This document shows positions 55,030 through 64,000 of a stretch of 64,000 nt of DNA, piece after piece. The first letter of the stretch is position 1. Every line of letters begins with the position of its first letter. A program made the position numbers and the translations under genes. The stretch is taken from assembly GCF_958295425.1 (NCBI RefSeq), contig NC_081146.1, positions 24,982,395-25,046,394 of the forward strand, given 5' to 3'. Origin of the DNA: Solea solea. Its lineage: Eukaryota; Chordata; Actinopteri; Pleuronectiformes; Soleidae. The notes under the pieces are model-generated. The model was not told where the DNA came from, made no database searches, and saw only the letters and a list, made by a program, of their open reading frames with translations.

Positions 55030-55475
55030 GTAGATAATCACTGAGTGCTTTGTTGTTATACTCAAAGGAGCTCACTGTGCTGGACAAACTGAAGGCCCGC
55101 ATGTCCACAAAGGGAGCACAGTGGGGGACGTTGAACGGGATCCATTGCTTCTGCTGCCGCTGTTGCTTTCTGAATAATGCAAATACTCAAATCATCCTTA
55201 GTTGCACTTTGCTGTTAAATGACCTCTCCAGCTCTTCAGACAGAGACCGCATGGTCATTTACGTGAGGGGACAAATAATTTCCCACTAGGGGAAATTCTG
55301 ATTGGCTTAATTGATGCTATCCCCAAACCACAGCCACACTTTATCTCGTCAAACTGCTTTAGGACGGAGTTTTTGAGCAGCAGGATTCACGTTTCCCGAA
55401 GACCTCTCTGTATTTTCAGTCAAACTCTTGTCGTGACATAAAACAAATCACGTCAGGGTGCGACACCAGATCTAA
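55030..55475. promoter_or_regulatory. Candidate conserved non-coding element (strong)
   Basis: Unique DNA with a perfect POU octamer ATGCAAAT at 55177-55184 inside 'gaataatgcaaatactc'. Other words are 'gtggtcatttacgtgagg'-like, 'ggacaaataatttccc', 'gattggcttaattgatgc' and 'cactttatctcgtc'. The plus frame of 79 codons (55050-55289) has no recognisable domain or splice sites. Confidence 0.5.
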
Positions 55476-55482
55476 ATGTTGT

Positions 55483-55515
55483 GAGTTCACACATTAATCA
55501 ATAATGTGTGAACTC
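55483..55515. repeat. Perfect 14-bp inverted repeat, 5-nt loop
   Basis: Arms gagttcacacatta and taatgtgtgaactc around atcaa, just to the right of the candidate CNE. Confidence 0.95.
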
Positions 55516-55864
55516 GTTTGGACGTAACAATGAGACAATCCTCTCCCACCTTTGACATGTAATTATTTTTGCTAACTGATATTGATTATAGAAAGTAGTT
55601 TGCTATTGCATTTTACGGCTGACTTTCAGGTATTACTTCAGATACTGGACATTAGTTTTGGACACTTGTTATGGTTTTGTCACATTTGACAGTCAGTGTG
55701 TTTAAAGTCATGTAAAAAGTCTGATTTTACTCGTACTAAGACAATAATTCCGTTTTATAATGTCATGTAAACAAATCAAGCTAGTCTTAGTCAGACTAAC
55801 ATACCTGGATAATGTGATTCATAGTCCGATTACTCCTGCGCCTATGACTGGAGTTGGACTTGTA
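55516..55864. other. AT-rich spacer
   Basis: Nothing recognisable except the TA target copy at 55863-55864. Confidence 0.35.
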
Positions 55865-56159
55865 TGGCAGTAAATCTGTGCCATCTGAGTTTGAATTCGA
55901 ATTTCTAACACTGAATTTTTTTGCATAGAAATTAGACTTTGAATTTTAAAAAACATCAAATTTCAAGCACAGATTTTTTTTTTTTGCCTTTGATTTTTTT
56001 CAAAGTTGAAATAAATTCAGTTGCAAAAATTAAACCTCTCAAAAAATTCAGTTGCAAAAAATTTGATGTCTCAAAAAATTCAGTTGCTTGAAATTTGATG
56101 GTTTTTAAAATTCAAAGTCTAATTCGAATTTAAACTCAGATGGCACAGATTTACTTCCA
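55865..56159. mobile_element. Foldback MITE with TA target-site duplication (Tc1/mariner-type)
   Basis: The outer 38 bp (55865-55902, starting tggcagtaaatctgtgcc) are the reverse complement of 56122-56159 with two mismatches. A second arm block of 37 bp (55933-55969) is the reverse complement of 56085-56121 with one mismatch. The left arm has 30 extra bases (55903-55932) between the two blocks. Both ends are flanked by TA (55863-55864 and 56160-56161). The 295-bp element has no coding capacity and its centre repeats 'aaattcagttgc' three times. Long arms plus TA duplication fit a non-autonomous Tc1/mariner element mobilised in trans. Confidence 0.85.
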
Positions 56160-56161
56160 TA

Positions 56162-56410
56162 GACTTGGCGTTCTGCACACGCACCAAAATGTCCTCCCCG
56201 GTCTTTGACCCGGCAGTAGAAGGAGACGACGTATAAACTGCGGCGGTGGCTTTCTTTGGACAACACGGCAATGCCGTGCTCCATCTAATTTTGATCACAA
56301 TTAACATGAACAGCAGGTACGAAACATACAGAACCACTATCCAATCAAACTCAGAGGTGTCCCGCCCCTTCTCACACCCAATTATTATTTGCCAATTAGT
56401 TGTCAAACAG
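56162..56410. other. GC-balanced patch, possible transposon remnant
   Basis: 'ccggcagtagaaggagacgacg' phrasing occurs in fish repeats. The 95-codon minus frame (56119-56406) has a hydrophobic middle (IVVLYVSYLLFMLIVI) but reads into the MITE at its end, so it is not accepted as a gene. Confidence 0.3.
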
Positions 56411-56939
56411 TTGCACTGCTGTTAGCTTGATGAGTGTGTGTGTCAAATCAAAAGGACATTTAAATTCAGTGGACACCAAAATGTGAGTTGTGGACATTTT
56501 CAACATTTTATAAAAATTTCAGGCAAAACAAGCTCTTCTAGTTTGTTTGGGTTGAAATAAGTGATGAGGATAAATGTTCAAAAAAAATAAAAGTAAGTAA
56601 GTAAAAAAGCTGTTACAGAGAGATAGAGCGCCACCTATGGAGGCGGAGTCACACGTATACGATCAATAAATCGATTCTCTCCTCCGCATGTATACTCAGA
56701 CTCTGCAAGTTATCCTACTACGGCCTTACAGTAGCTGGATTAAACTGCATGTAAATGTACTGACTGTTTCCCGTAGTACTTTCATTCGGATATTAAAACT
56801 GTAACTGCAGTAACTGTGGGTGCTTTCATTTCCAGGAGTGGAAGGCTGCCAGTTTGGATTCAACAGCTTTAAAAAAAACAAAGCATTATGTGGAAAGGAG
56901 AAAATTAATTAATAAAAAAAAAAAAAAATCAGGTGAATA
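56411..56939. other. Spacer, no gene
   Basis: A-runs at 56580-56600, 56870 and 56918-56930. No tandem order. Confidence 0.35.
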
Positions 56940-57460
56940 AATGAATAAAGGCTGGAAGGATGTGAAAGGTGGGAAACCCACATCTAATCCAGAGAGAAAG
57001 TTTCCAGCTGTAGCAGGTGTGCACACACACTCAGACTCTCTAGCACCTCTTTCACTTTCGGTCTCTTCCCTCAGAAGAAAACGCCACGTTTCCCCCTTGA
57101 TGCAGCACATTAGTTTCATCGCTGAATTGGTTCTCCTCATGCACGCAGTGAGTTTCCCCATCAGCTGCCTGTCTGTCAGTGTGAGGATGGTAATTCGGGA
57201 AAAAAAGGGGAAGGAGGCTGGGGAACAGCTGCTCTCGCAACAGCCAATAATAATACAAAAAATGACTAACCTTAAAAACCGCAGAGATGGGAGCAAATTG
57301 GGGGATGTATGCAGCTTCCGCGGGCCCTCTCTCGTGAATTGTCTCTTCCCTGACAAGCAGCTCATTGCGTTTCCCATCATGCATCTGATCGGTCATTCAG
57401 AAACACAAAACACAAATAAGTCAAGTCGACCATCTGCTTGTTAGTGGCAACTATAAAAGT
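56940..57460. promoter_or_regulatory. Candidate conserved non-coding element, open on both strands
   Basis: The longest open frames in the window overlap here: 167 codons plus (56941-57444) and 164 codons minus (56886-57380). Neither shows a domain, signal peptide or splice layout, and two antiparallel long frames over the same DNA suggest stop-poor unique sequence. Words 'ccttgatgcagcacattag', 'gctgcctgtctgtcagtg', 'cagccaataataatac' and 'catcatgcatctgatcgg' look like conserved enhancer text. If one strand is coding, the plus peptide is basic and Ser-rich and unrecognised. Confidence 0.5.
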
Positions 57461-57599
57461 GCCTGTTTTAAAATAAACAATAAAATTTGTTTGACGGGCC
57501 GGAGACCACCTGGAAGCAAAATCAAATATTTTTGTGTTATTTAAAAAAAAAGGTGTGTGTTCCCGTCAACTCTCACAAAAAAAAAAGAAAACACCAAAC
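57461..57599. other. AT-rich spacer with A-runs
   Basis: Separates two candidate CNE blocks. Confidence 0.35.
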
Positions 57600-58370
57600 A
57601 GAGCTCGTCTTTAATTTATTACGGCAGCGCACACGACGCTTGTGTCGTCCTCATTTTCTAAATCAATAATCAGCCCAGCATGCTTCATTAACGGTGACCA
57701 ATCAGAGACGAGCTGGGGATCTCATTTTACAGCACGAGCGTTCGGAAGACATAAACCATCTGCTACTTGTAGGAACAGAGAAATCAAATTAATCCATTCT
57801 TATCATGCATTCAGATTTTAAAGCAATTAAAGATGTTCTCCGTCTAATCGCAGACACAGAAGTACGGCGGTAATGAGGGAGGCAAACTCTTGAGGTGAAC
57901 TTTCCAGGGTTCTCCAAACGCCGCGCTTGGAAACTTTACAAGTCTCGCACACTCCAGTGAGCCGTTAGCCCGTACAATACAGATGTTGGCAACAACAATG
58001 AATTTTTTATTAAGCATTTAATCATTGCGCAAACCCAGATTTCCCATAATGGGGGGCTCAAATTCAAAATCTGGCGATGCCAAATCATCTGCAGTGTAAT
58101 GTTTTCCTTTTTTAATATAAGAAATAAACAGCTGCCAAACAATCACAACTGGCTTTAACTTTATATAAAAGCCCCGATGATGAACTAGGATGTTGAATTT
58201 ACCTTAATTAAGCCAGGGGAGTTCTGCTTGCCCAGAATGCTAATTTGAACTCAGATGTGGTGCCGGTGCTTTGGTAACCTCTGAGGGCTCGGGCATCAAA
58301 CCCATGCAACCACAGCTTATTACAGTGTGATGCTGTCCAATTAAAGCTGAAGTATGGATGGCTTTAAGTC
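57600..58370. promoter_or_regulatory. Candidate conserved non-coding element block (strong, ~770 bp)
   Basis: Unique throughout: 'aaatcaataatcagccc', 'gcttcattaacggtgacc' and 'ccaatcagag' (CCAAT), 'aaatcaaattaatcc', 'aaagcaattaaagatg', 'ttattaagcatttaatcattgcgc', 'cagatttcccataatgg', 'gccaaatcatctgcag', 'accttaattaagcc', 'gaatgctaatttgaac' and 'ccaattaaagctg'. Dense TAAT/ATTA and ATCAAT words and no coding signal. Confidence 0.55.
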
Positions 58371-58590
58371 AAAAAAAACACAATATGGAGCTAAGCTTCA
58401 TGCTCACACACACTCCTTAAAAGGGGGACTATATGTAAGAAATGAGAGCATAAAAAAGGACCATGAAATGGCTTCAGAAGTTAATGTGGAGTCGGTTTAT
58501 TCGCAATTTATTTGTGTTTGTCACTGTTAAATCACTCACTTTGGCCTTGTTTAGACTGCAGACCGAATCAGAGCCCGGTAAAGGTCACGG
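58371..58590. other. Spacer, no gene
   Basis: Nothing recognisable; the start of a 116-codon frame that runs into the GC-rich element. Confidence 0.3.
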
Positions 58591-58598
58591 TGGGACCA

Positions 58599-58980
58599 AA
58601 CTTTTGTGTTCCCTTGCAGTTTCTTTTTCCCGCGACAAGTCTCCGCAGCCCCAGGCCAGCACTGAATGGAACAGGGAGCAAGTGCCACACGCGGCCGGGC
58701 AGAGCTGCGTCAGATACAGGGAGAGCCGGGGAACACCGCGGAGGGAACACAAAAGTTATTTTTGTATTTGTAGCAGCATTTATTGGAGCTTTGGAGCTCC
58801 AGCTGGAGGGTGAGTGCTGGCCTGGGGCACGGGGGCCGAGCAGCTCCGGGGAGATGTCGCAGGGAGCAAGTGCCATGCATGGATGGGCAGAGCTGCCTGA
58901 GGCACGGGGAGGGGGAGCTGGGGAGAGGTAATGTGAGGGAACACAAAAAGTAACTCACTAGGGAACGCAAAAGTTACGTC
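58599..58980. mobile_element. GC-rich element with inverted and duplicated 'agggaacacaaaagtt' motifs
   Basis: The 16-mer aacttttgtgttccct at 58599-58614 is the reverse complement of agggaacacaaaagtt at 58743-58758, and near copies follow at 58936-58951 and 58960-58975 (agggaacgcaaaagtt). A block of about 88 bp is duplicated: copy A 58671-58758, copy B 58860-58950, sharing 'cagggagcaagtgcca', 'gggcagagctgc(g/c)t' and the terminal motif. The element is much GC-richer than its flanks and frames are open on both strands (58463-59034), so it was checked as a gene, but the repeats argue for a non-autonomous transposon or tandemly duplicated mobile fragment. Family not recognised. Confidence 0.55.
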
Positions 58981-59079
58981 TAAAAATATTTCCCACCGTA
59001 ACTGGGCTCCATAGAATCTGATCTTCCTGACCAACTGTTCACATTATATATCGCAAGTGATCAGACCTGATCTGCGTGT

Positions 59080-59345
59080 GTCCATGCTGACATTGGCTAG
59101 TCTATAGTTACACGGAAAAACAAGCAGTCTAAACAAAATGGAATGGTGCCCCCAATGGTTTTGTGGAGCCAACTGTCTTCCACTGTGTCGTCTCCAATGA
59201 ACGTCTGTCTCTCCAGATCTACCTTGTTGTTGCCGTTGTCGTTGTCGTATAATTCCCTGCAGGAGCAAAGAACTGACGGACAAAGCCGGTGCATTGCAGG
59301 GTTACAGTGCCACATACAGGCCTGGCATATGTACTACAGCGTTTT
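59080..59345. repeat. Probable dispersed transposon fragment
   Basis: 'ggtgcccccaatggttttg', 'ccactgtgtcgtctccaatg', 'gttgttgccgttgtcgttg' and 'attccctgcaggagcaaag' are the phrasing of a fish DNA-transposon-derived repeat. Frames on both strands (59044-59400) include a GTT/GTC run. Confidence 0.4.
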
Positions 59346-59998
59346 AGCGTTAAGCTTTTGGGGAGTTTTGAAGACATTTCTTGAAACTATGCTGTGTTGA
59401 GAGAGAACTTCTTAAGGAACAAAAAAAGAATCACATATAGAAAGTTCTGTCAAACAATACAAATATAAATTGTATGTATGAAGTTGTTAACTGTTCATAT
59501 TTATACGGAATCCAATTGTACTCAAAAAAAAAGAGAGATCATTGTTAATATTTACATTATATTACATGTGTTTATGTAATGTTCACATTAATAATGCAAC
59601 GAGCGGGTGAAATAATAAGTGAAAACGTCTTCCTGCTCCTTTTTGAACACGTACAATATTAGCATTTGTGGTTTTTTTCACTCTCCATTTTTTATGCCTC
59701 CTCCTCCTTCATTTGTAAAGTATTAAGGAAAATAACCACTGTTTTGATCAATTTCACTGCAGACATGTTCTGGGTTTGTTTTTTTGCACTTATTCCACCA
59801 GACATGAAGGATTTCTTTAATAAAATGTGTTTCCCACAACAGTCACCTGTTTCCACCAAACTGCTCAAACTAATGACATCACAGAGGCTAAACATGTCAA
59901 AGGAGTGCTCTCAGAGGGAAATGATCACTAAAAGTTACAGATCGCACATCAGTGCACTCACACGTTGTAGTTTTCCCTGCGAAAACACCTTAATGTTA
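59346..59998. other. AT-rich spacer, no gene
   Basis: The 150-codon plus frame (59666-60118) reads through AT-rich DNA and then the GT run at 60030. It has no domain. Confidence 0.4.
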
Positions 59999-60030
59999 AT
60001 GTTAAATTGTCCTTTATTTCAAAATGGAGG

Positions 60031-60051
60031 AACTGTGTGTGTGTGTGTGTG
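60031..60051. repeat. (GT)10 microsatellite
   Basis: Pure GT run at the left edge of the next element. Confidence 0.95.
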
Positions 60052-60545
60052 TGCTCCAGAGATGTTTTCAGCTTCCTCTTCCACTGTGATTATTGTAATT
60101 ATCAGGCCTATGTTCTGAGTTTAGTCCCTCTCCCTCCACCGCAGCACAATTTTCCGCGTGCACTCACATTTTTGTTTGTGGCCCCAGTTGAAATTCATGA
60201 AGTCCCCCCAGTGCTGGGAGTTTGCTGGGCTGGCGACCAAGCCGAGAGCGCAATGAGCTCATTGTTACGCTCCGACTGCTGCGCTCGATTTCAGAGCTAT
60301 CAACAGCTGTCGATCGGAGATGTCCTGGACCTCGTCCATCAATCACAGGCCTCCATCATCAGGAGACAAAACAACGTGCCGTCTCGAGCCAAACGTACGG
60401 CCCCGGAATCAAACCAGGTGCACAAAAACACAAATGCAAACACGACTCGACTTCAGAATAAAAGCAGGGGTCTCGTGAAAAAGGTCAGAGTTTCAGCAGA
60501 GTGTGTGTGTGTGTGTGGAAATGTCGCTGCCAGGTTTTGATGTTT
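60052..60545. promoter_or_regulatory. Candidate conserved non-coding element, open on both strands
   Basis: 'cactgtgattattgtaattatcagg', 'aattttccgcgtgcactc', 'gttgaaattcatgaag', 'cgcaatgagctcattg' (near-palindrome at 60250-60265), 'agagctatcaacagctgtcg' and 'gtccatcaatcacagg' (PBX/HOX-like) in unique DNA. A plus frame of 177 codons (60007-60540) covers it and is the longest in the window, but its start lies before the GT run, which it translates as Cys/Val. The part after it (FQSYQQLSIGDVLDLVHQSQ) looks protein-like yet lacks acceptor and donor sites, so coding is possible but not favoured. Confidence 0.45.
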
Positions 60546-61309
60546 GACTCAGGTCAGTGATGTAGAAAGAAATGAATGAACTCACTGTTCTGTAAACACT
60601 GACTTGTGAAATTGTTGAGTGACTCAATGGACATACTATATATGGGCAGATAAGAGTCATCAATCGGGATAAAATATGATCCAGAGTGCTTCTTAAATTC
60701 CTTTTCTTTCATTATAATGAGACAATTTGACAATTTCCTACAACTTCACTTATATTCCGACAACTGTACGATTACCTTTTCCTTCTTCTTCAAAGAGAAG
60801 ATTTTAAAATCGAGAGCACTCACTTCCTGTATCACTCAAAGAAAATATCACGCTATCAGAATGTTAAACAATGACAATACTGTGCAAAGAGAGAATGAGA
60901 GGACGGACAACGGAACAATATCTGGCTTTCACCTGCTCGACCGAGGGCGGCCTGGTTCCATTTCTGCTGCATGAGTAAGTGAAAATAGTTTGCTTGTCAT
61001 CTTTATACTAAGAGAACGTTTGAGCTTCCAGTGTCAGGCCGTGTTATTCAAGTCCTCTCGTTCATGAATCAAGTGATTCAAACTGCATGAAAACACAAGC
61101 TACAGAAACAAGGCAATCAGAGACGGCAGACGCCACCTCATTCACGCAACAAGCCTCTGGCGGCCTCTGTTGGTCATGTTGTCAAGTGCAAGTGTGGACG
61201 CACAAACAAACAGACAGACACGGAGCCACTAAAAACAATACTTCACTCCCGCTCATAGGTAAAAAGCAAAACTAAAGCACTGTCGTTCTTTTCAGGGTTT
61301 CATTTTCAC
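60546..61309. other. Spacer, no gene
   Basis: The frames at 60717-61275 are featureless. Confidence 0.35.
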
Positions 61310-61665
61310 TCTCACTCACTCATCTCCTGCTTTATCCTCCTGGAGCCAGTTCCAGCTGACACAGGGCGAAGGTTGGGCTCACCCCGTGGACAAGTGGTCA
61401 ACACACACAAGGAGACCAACGACCTCTAAATCCCACATTCACACCTACGGTCAATTTTGAGCGTCCAGTTGACCTCTGCAATCTTTTGGACTTGGTGTGA
61501 GGAAAACCCAGCGGAGAACCCAGAGAAAACACACGCTAACCCGGGGAGAACATGGGGTGAACATGTGAGAACATGTGAGAACACCACCACACAGGAAGGC
61601 CCTACGCTGGAGTGCGATTCGAACCAGCTAGCCACTACTCCACCATGTGGCCCCCAATGTGAACA
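61310..61665 (+). repeat. Teleost dispersed repeat, family E, copy 3
   Basis: The longest copy: 'actcactcatctcctgcttt', 'atcctcctggagccagttcc', 'agctgacacagggcgaagg', 'acattcacacctacggtcaa', 'cagagaaaacacacgctaac', 'ggggagaacatggggtgaac', 'acaggaaggccctacgctgg' and a terminal 'gattcgaaccagctagccac'. The tail resembles the A/B-box-like end of tRNA-related elements, but no tRNA fold is present. Confidence 0.85.
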
Positions 61666-62330
61666 TACTTTGAATACAACGTTATAACATCGTACACCGG
61701 CACACAAAAAACAATACCATTTACCAACTGTAGGGGGAGTCTGAGAGCACATCTACTTGGTGTTACTAAAAAAAAGTAAATCTTGAGTCTGCTTTTAAAA
61801 GATTCACCACTCTGTTCTGTTCTGCCCTCAGGTCAACACGTACATGTGATATACAGTCAATAATAAAATCAATGGCACCTAAGATAAACATTAGATTATC
61901 AAAATATTAATATAAGAGGCTTTACATGTAATAAACGTATCTAAAACAATGCATTTATTATTGTGACAAATCCATTGTATTTGAAATTCCCTTTCGTTTT
62001 CAAAGTTCATTGTATAAAAGAGCAAAAAAAAAATTTATTTCTACTTCACGAGACTTAGAATAGTGTAAATATGAATAAAAGTACTGCTACTGTGGCTGTA
62101 GAGTGGTTATTAAGAACTATATTAATACACATTTGCTTGGGTTCTGAACAGCTAGTCAATTTGAACAGTCAAATATGGGTTTAATCAATAAATGGAAGAA
62201 CTATATGGACAAATAAATGATTTATCCATAAGTTCTGGACTTTTAATGCGGCTCATATTCATATTTCTCACACTCAGTGATTGACAGACAGTCGTGTTGA
62301 AGTATGGATCACTGTCGCTCTCACGATAAC
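61666..62330. other. AT-rich spacer, no gene
   Basis: Nothing recognisable. Confidence 0.35.
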
Positions 62331-62819
62331 CCCGGCAACATCTGTTAGCCTCCGACGTATGCGAGACAAATAATAATTAATTGTTAAATGTCATTAAAAA
62401 ACAGACAAAACTGGGATGTTCTTTGTCATAATTATGGGCTCAAAGACTCAGAAGCTGGAGTGAAATATAGAAACGTGTACGACGACACCTTTTAATCCAC
62501 GCTGCACACGTCGTGGTTTTTTATCTTCAAGTCAAATGTGTACATGAAGAACACGCGTGTGTGTGTGTGTGTGTTCTCGTCATCAGTTAACCAGCTGCTG
62601 CAACTGCTGCGTGCATGTGTGTGTGTGTGTATCCCTGTACTTGACCCCGCTGACCCCCATTTATATTACTTACATCATCGTGATGTAGGAATACATTATT
62701 CAAAAGCCAGCGGCCGCCTCTCGATTTCTACAATAGAGCTAATTTTTTTTTGCACGTATACGGACCAACAGATGCAGACACACACACACACACGTACGGG
62801 GGTAACATGATGTTTCCCT
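62331..62819. other. Mixed region with GT/CA microsatellites
   Basis: GT runs at 62557-62574 and 62613-62630, (CA)9 at 62779-62796. Possible unique element at 62330-62410 ('gacaaataataattaattg') and 62675-62760. The plus frame at 62538-62810 crosses all three runs and is an artefact. Confidence 0.5.
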
Positions 62820-63370
62820 CAAGGCCCATCAATTCCTATGTGTAGCGACCACAGATTCCAAGCCGCCATCAAAATCCAAACAAGATCCGTCAGCAATTAA
62901 GGGAATATGAGGGGACATTAGAAAGACGAGCTGCTATCCGGCCCACATTCCCATTCCCCCGCACAGCGGGCAATGGGATGAGTCTGGCATGGAGGTACTC
63001 ATGGAAGACCCACGCATACCCTGGGTCATCTATATTCCACCCATGTTATGGCAATATTGATATTGGCAGGCAGGATGCTGATATTGGGTACGTAATGATG
63101 CAATTAAAACAGGAGCCATTTTACTATTATTGGCAAGAATGTGTGTTTCCCTCCCTCCCTCCCCTCCGCGTCCTCCTCCTCTTTTTAGGAGGCAAATATG
63201 ATTTGGAAGCAAAGCAGGGAGAGATCCAGAGAGAGCCCACTCGTAATAAAAGAATTCATCTTGTCACATCAATGTCGTTTTGGGTTGCGTTAATGCTGTT
63301 TATTAGCGGCGGGAACTGTACTTTTTGGTGGCGGCCTCGCATATTTACATAAATCCGTCACGCGTGTGCG
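62820..63370. promoter_or_regulatory. Candidate conserved non-coding element block (strong)
   Basis: Unique DNA: 'aaggcccatcaattcc', 'gtcagcaattaagggaat', 'ccatgttatggcaatattg', 'gatattggcaggcaggatgc', 'gtaatgatgcaattaaaac', 'ggcaaatatgatttgg', 'cgtaataaaagaattc', 'gcgttaatgctgtttatt' and 'catatttacataaatcc'. There is a 'tattgatattggca / ctgatattgggta' near-repeat. The 124-codon plus frame (62978-63352) has no domain and is open because stops are rare in this balanced DNA. Confidence 0.55.
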
Positions 63371-63424
63371 CGCCGCGGTGTCCACGTCCTCGTTTCCAAT
63401 CACGACGCACGACGCGCGCGCCAT
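63371..63424. other. Very CpG-rich patch
   Basis: cgcgcgcc/gcgcgcc and ACGCGTG words give CpG density far above the flanks over 55 bp between two candidate CNEs. Confidence 0.6.
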
Positions 63425-64000
63425 AATTCACCTCGCAACAAACCATTGAGCCGAGTCTTATGCTTTGCTTAACTGCACTCAGGTTGAGAATCAAATATAT
63501 AACGAGGGAGAAAAGCTTTTCTTATCCATTATTGAAGTCATCTGTGGAGATATGAGATCTGAAAAACAGTCCCGGAATGAAGGAAAAATGCAAATCAGTC
63601 CAATAATATTGGTTTATGCACAGGTTATATACCTTGGAAATAAAAGAGCCGAGTGCTTTTAGAGCCATATGTTGCTCCTTTTGTTCCAAGGAGGGGAGAT
63701 GCCTTCGTGTCACTTATGCTTCTGATTAGCAAAATGATTTATGCCACAATCGCTCAAAAGAATTCTGACAGCCAATGTGAAAATGCGTTGTGACTCCACC
63801 AGATGTGCACAATAAACCCAGATTTCCATTGTAATCTGGGGTAGTTAGTTTATATGAAGCTAATATAAGGCACCGCTCGCATGTGGTGGCAAAGTTACTC
63901 TTTTTCCCCCCCCCCCTTTAAAATTTGACTATAAATGAGCGGGAATAAATTGTGTTTTATGCCGGATGGCATGAGTGGGTTGATAAATTAGGAACAGTTC
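63425..64000. promoter_or_regulatory. Candidate conserved non-coding element block (strong), runs off the window
   Basis: A perfect POU octamer ATGCAAAT at 63588-63595, plus 'catctgtggagatatgag', 'ccaataatattggtttatgc', 'ctgattagcaaaatgattta' and 'gccacaatcgctc'. Also present: 'cccagatttccattgtaatctggg' as an 8-bp-arm inverted repeat at 63818-63840, and 'gactataaatgagcggg'. C12 run at 63907-63918. The element continues past the end of the window. Confidence 0.5.

Noticed and set aside
56119..56406. Minus frame with a hydrophobic stretch, possible small membrane protein
   Set aside because: Its end lies inside the foldback MITE and no start or splice context supports it.
61600..61650. Possible tRNA gene ('gattcgaacc')
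   Set aside because: Only a B-box-like word at the end of a fish dispersed repeat; no cloverleaf can be drawn.
1..64000. Endogenous retrovirus or other viral insertion
   Set aside because: No paired LTRs, primer-binding site, or gag/pol-like frame was seen.

Overview
This window looks like a gene-poor stretch of a teleost (probably spiny-rayed/percomorph) nuclear genome. The reasons are long (CA)n, (TA)n and trinucleotide microsatellites, low coding density with CpG-poor, AT-rich spacers, degraded Tc1-like transposons, and many copies of short dispersed repeats that I recognise from fish genomes. One example reads 'dispute of squares' boilerplate such as 'gtgatgaactggtgacctgtcc'-type sequence, another is a 'gcgccaaatcacaac' repeat. 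No complete protein-coding gene, tRNA, rRNA, CRISPR array or prokaryotic operon can be supported. Almost all open frames of 60-170 codons are low-complexity, fall inside repeats, or are chance frames in balanced-composition DNA.

Layout. 1-3 kb: AT-rich spacer, dispersed repeats and a long (TA)n. 3-9 kb: patches of unique, balanced-composition DNA (candidate conserved non-coding elements, CNEs) among microsatellites. 9-13.5 kb: repeats, then a GC-rich, CAG/CTG-bearing, 5'-UTR-like island at 12.1 kb. 13.7-14.2 kb: candidate CNE. 14.6-15.0 kb: Tc1-like remnant. 15.16-15.57 kb: the best gene-like signal, a CpG-rich minus-strand promoter with two ATGGCGG (YY1-like) motifs and a short open exon ending in a good splice donor. 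16.5-31 kb: alternating CNE candidates and fish repeats, including a second Tc1 remnant. 31.7-41.5 kb: a tandem-repeat zone with a 60-bp higher-order array, a ~176-bp array, a ~20-bp ACAATATTTC array at three loci, and a 540-bp-spaced local duplication. 42-44 kb, 47.3-48 kb, 54.5-58.4 kb, 60-60.5 kb and 62.8-64 kb: dense candidate CNE clusters. 52.98-53.54 kb: a highly regular 28-bp minisatellite. 55.87-56.16 kb: a foldback MITE with TA target duplication.

Interpretation. Many separated islands of unique sequence rich in TAAT and other homeodomain or POU-type cores, with almost no exons, are what a regulatory gene desert around a developmental regulator looks like. This is inference from composition only: no alignment could be run, and the target gene is not visible here. 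The repeats tell a secondary story of local array birth and transposon decay. I found no convincing undescribed multi-gene system. The most testable novelties are the minus-strand promoter/exon at 15.2-15.6 kb, the CNE clusters, the foldback MITE, the paired GC-rich inverted element at 58.6 kb, and the variant-structured minisatellite.
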